Positions 61,888 to 64,000 of a stretch of 64,000 bases of DNA are shown in pieces. A program made the translations under genes and the position numbers. The number at the start of each line of letters is the position of its first letter. Positions within the stretch are counted from its first letter, which is position 1. The notes beneath the pieces are model-generated. The model had not been told where the DNA came from. It did no database searches and saw only the letters and a program-made list of their open reading frames with translations. Origin of the DNA: Nocardioides ganghwensis. GTDB taxonomy: Bacteria > Actinomycetota > Actinomycetes > Propionibacteriales > Nocardioidaceae. The DNA is taken from contig NZ_JACXYX010000003.1 of the NCBI RefSeq assembly GCF_014779655.1, forward strand, positions 186,001 to 250,000, given 5' to 3'.

Positions 61888-61941
61888 GGGGCCGGGTTGG
61901 GGCCGGGTTGGGGCCGGGTTGGGGCCGGGTCGGGGCCGGGG
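61888..61941. repeat. 11-bp G-rich tandem repeat
   Basis: Five copies of GGGGCCGGGTT (the last two slightly changed) lie in non-coding DNA between the RHH operator and the terminator of the Fe-S protein gene. The runs of three and four G on one strand could form a quadruplex. No gene is seen in this 260-base gap. Confidence 0.8.
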
Positions 61942-62015
61942 CGTCCTGCCAACCCACCAGTTGGCGGACCAACTCGGGAGTAGCGGTCGGACGCCCCGGC
62001 GGTACGGGGGCCGGA

Positions 62016-62057
62016 CGTCAGACGAACCCGCACCGATGGGTGCGGGTTCGTCTGACG
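62016..62057. terminator. 19-bp hairpin terminator
   Basis: CGTCAGACGAACCCGCACC and its exact complement surround a 4-base loop, ten bases after the stop of the minus-strand Fe-S protein gene. It is a strong terminator. Confidence 0.8.
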
Positions 62058-62066
62058 CTGGGCCGA

Positions 62067-64000
<1,934 letters not shown>

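Overview
The window is about 64 kb of very GC-rich DNA with dense, often 4-bp-overlapping genes and many GTG starts. The gene set includes IdeR/DtxR-type iron boxes, a DesA3-type desaturase with its reductase partner, a FadE5-like acyl-CoA dehydrogenase, a mycothiol-type DinB enzyme, DivIVA/Scy-like coiled coils and a desferrioxamine-type siderophore operon. Together these point to a high-GC actinomycete, most likely Nocardioidaceae (Nocardioides-like). This is inferred from gene content, not from a search. Nothing looks like a prophage, insertion sequence or CRISPR array. The window reads as core chromosome.

Layout. 1-5.2 kb: a truncated OmpR-type response regulator, a low-molecular-weight tyrosine phosphatase coupled to a fructosamine-kinase-like gene, two small membrane proteins, a Pat/HisC2-type aminotransferase and a Xi-class GST-like reductase. 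5.2-11 kb: a 1669-residue secreted repeat protein flanked on both sides by related double-hairpin elements. 11-15 kb: a bkdABC-type 2-oxoacid dehydrogenase operon, ended by a phased palindromic array against a convergent epimerase gene. 16-20 kb: two coiled-coil/DivIVA-like genes convergent with a fused acyl-CoA carboxyltransferase. 20-25 kb: an M1 metallopeptidase lipoprotein and an ECF sigma factor, divergent from a receptor Ser/Thr kinase, followed by two paralogous single-pass proteins. 25-28 kb: two amidohydrolases. 28-33 kb: the iron-box-controlled desABCD siderophore operon. 33-37 kb: a PucR-type regulator divergent from a ferredoxin reductase plus acyl-CoA desaturase pair. 37-41 kb: a carboxypeptidase-like repeat protein, an 88-residue orphan and a beta-propeller membrane protein. 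41-47 kb: an SDR, a mycothiol-dependent-type enzyme, a DUF6458 protein and an ABC exporter with a two-component system. 47-54 kb: FadE5, an Rrf2 regulator without cysteines, several poorly known genes including a C39-like protein, and tRNA-Gly(CCC). 54-60 kb: an SGNH hydrolase, dcd, and a five-gene iron-siderophore uptake operon behind a second iron box. 60-64 kb: a HicB-like RHH regulator / DUF4097 / 34-residue protein operon, and the 3' part of an Fe-S oxidoreductase with a long repeat tail.

How it fits together. The two iron-box loci (synthesis at 28 kb, uptake and reductive release at 55 kb) should form one hydroxamate-siderophore circuit under one IdeR/DtxR repressor. The PucR-reductase-desaturase block, bkdABC, the carboxyltransferase and FadE5 point to active branched-chain and unsaturated lipid metabolism. 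Many starts have a -10-like hexamer exactly six bases upstream, so leaderless transcription appears common here. The least explained material is the double-hairpin elements, the 32-bp phased palindrome array, the repeated GGTAACGG hairpin, the SLFD-motif tail and the RHH-DUF4097-microprotein operon.
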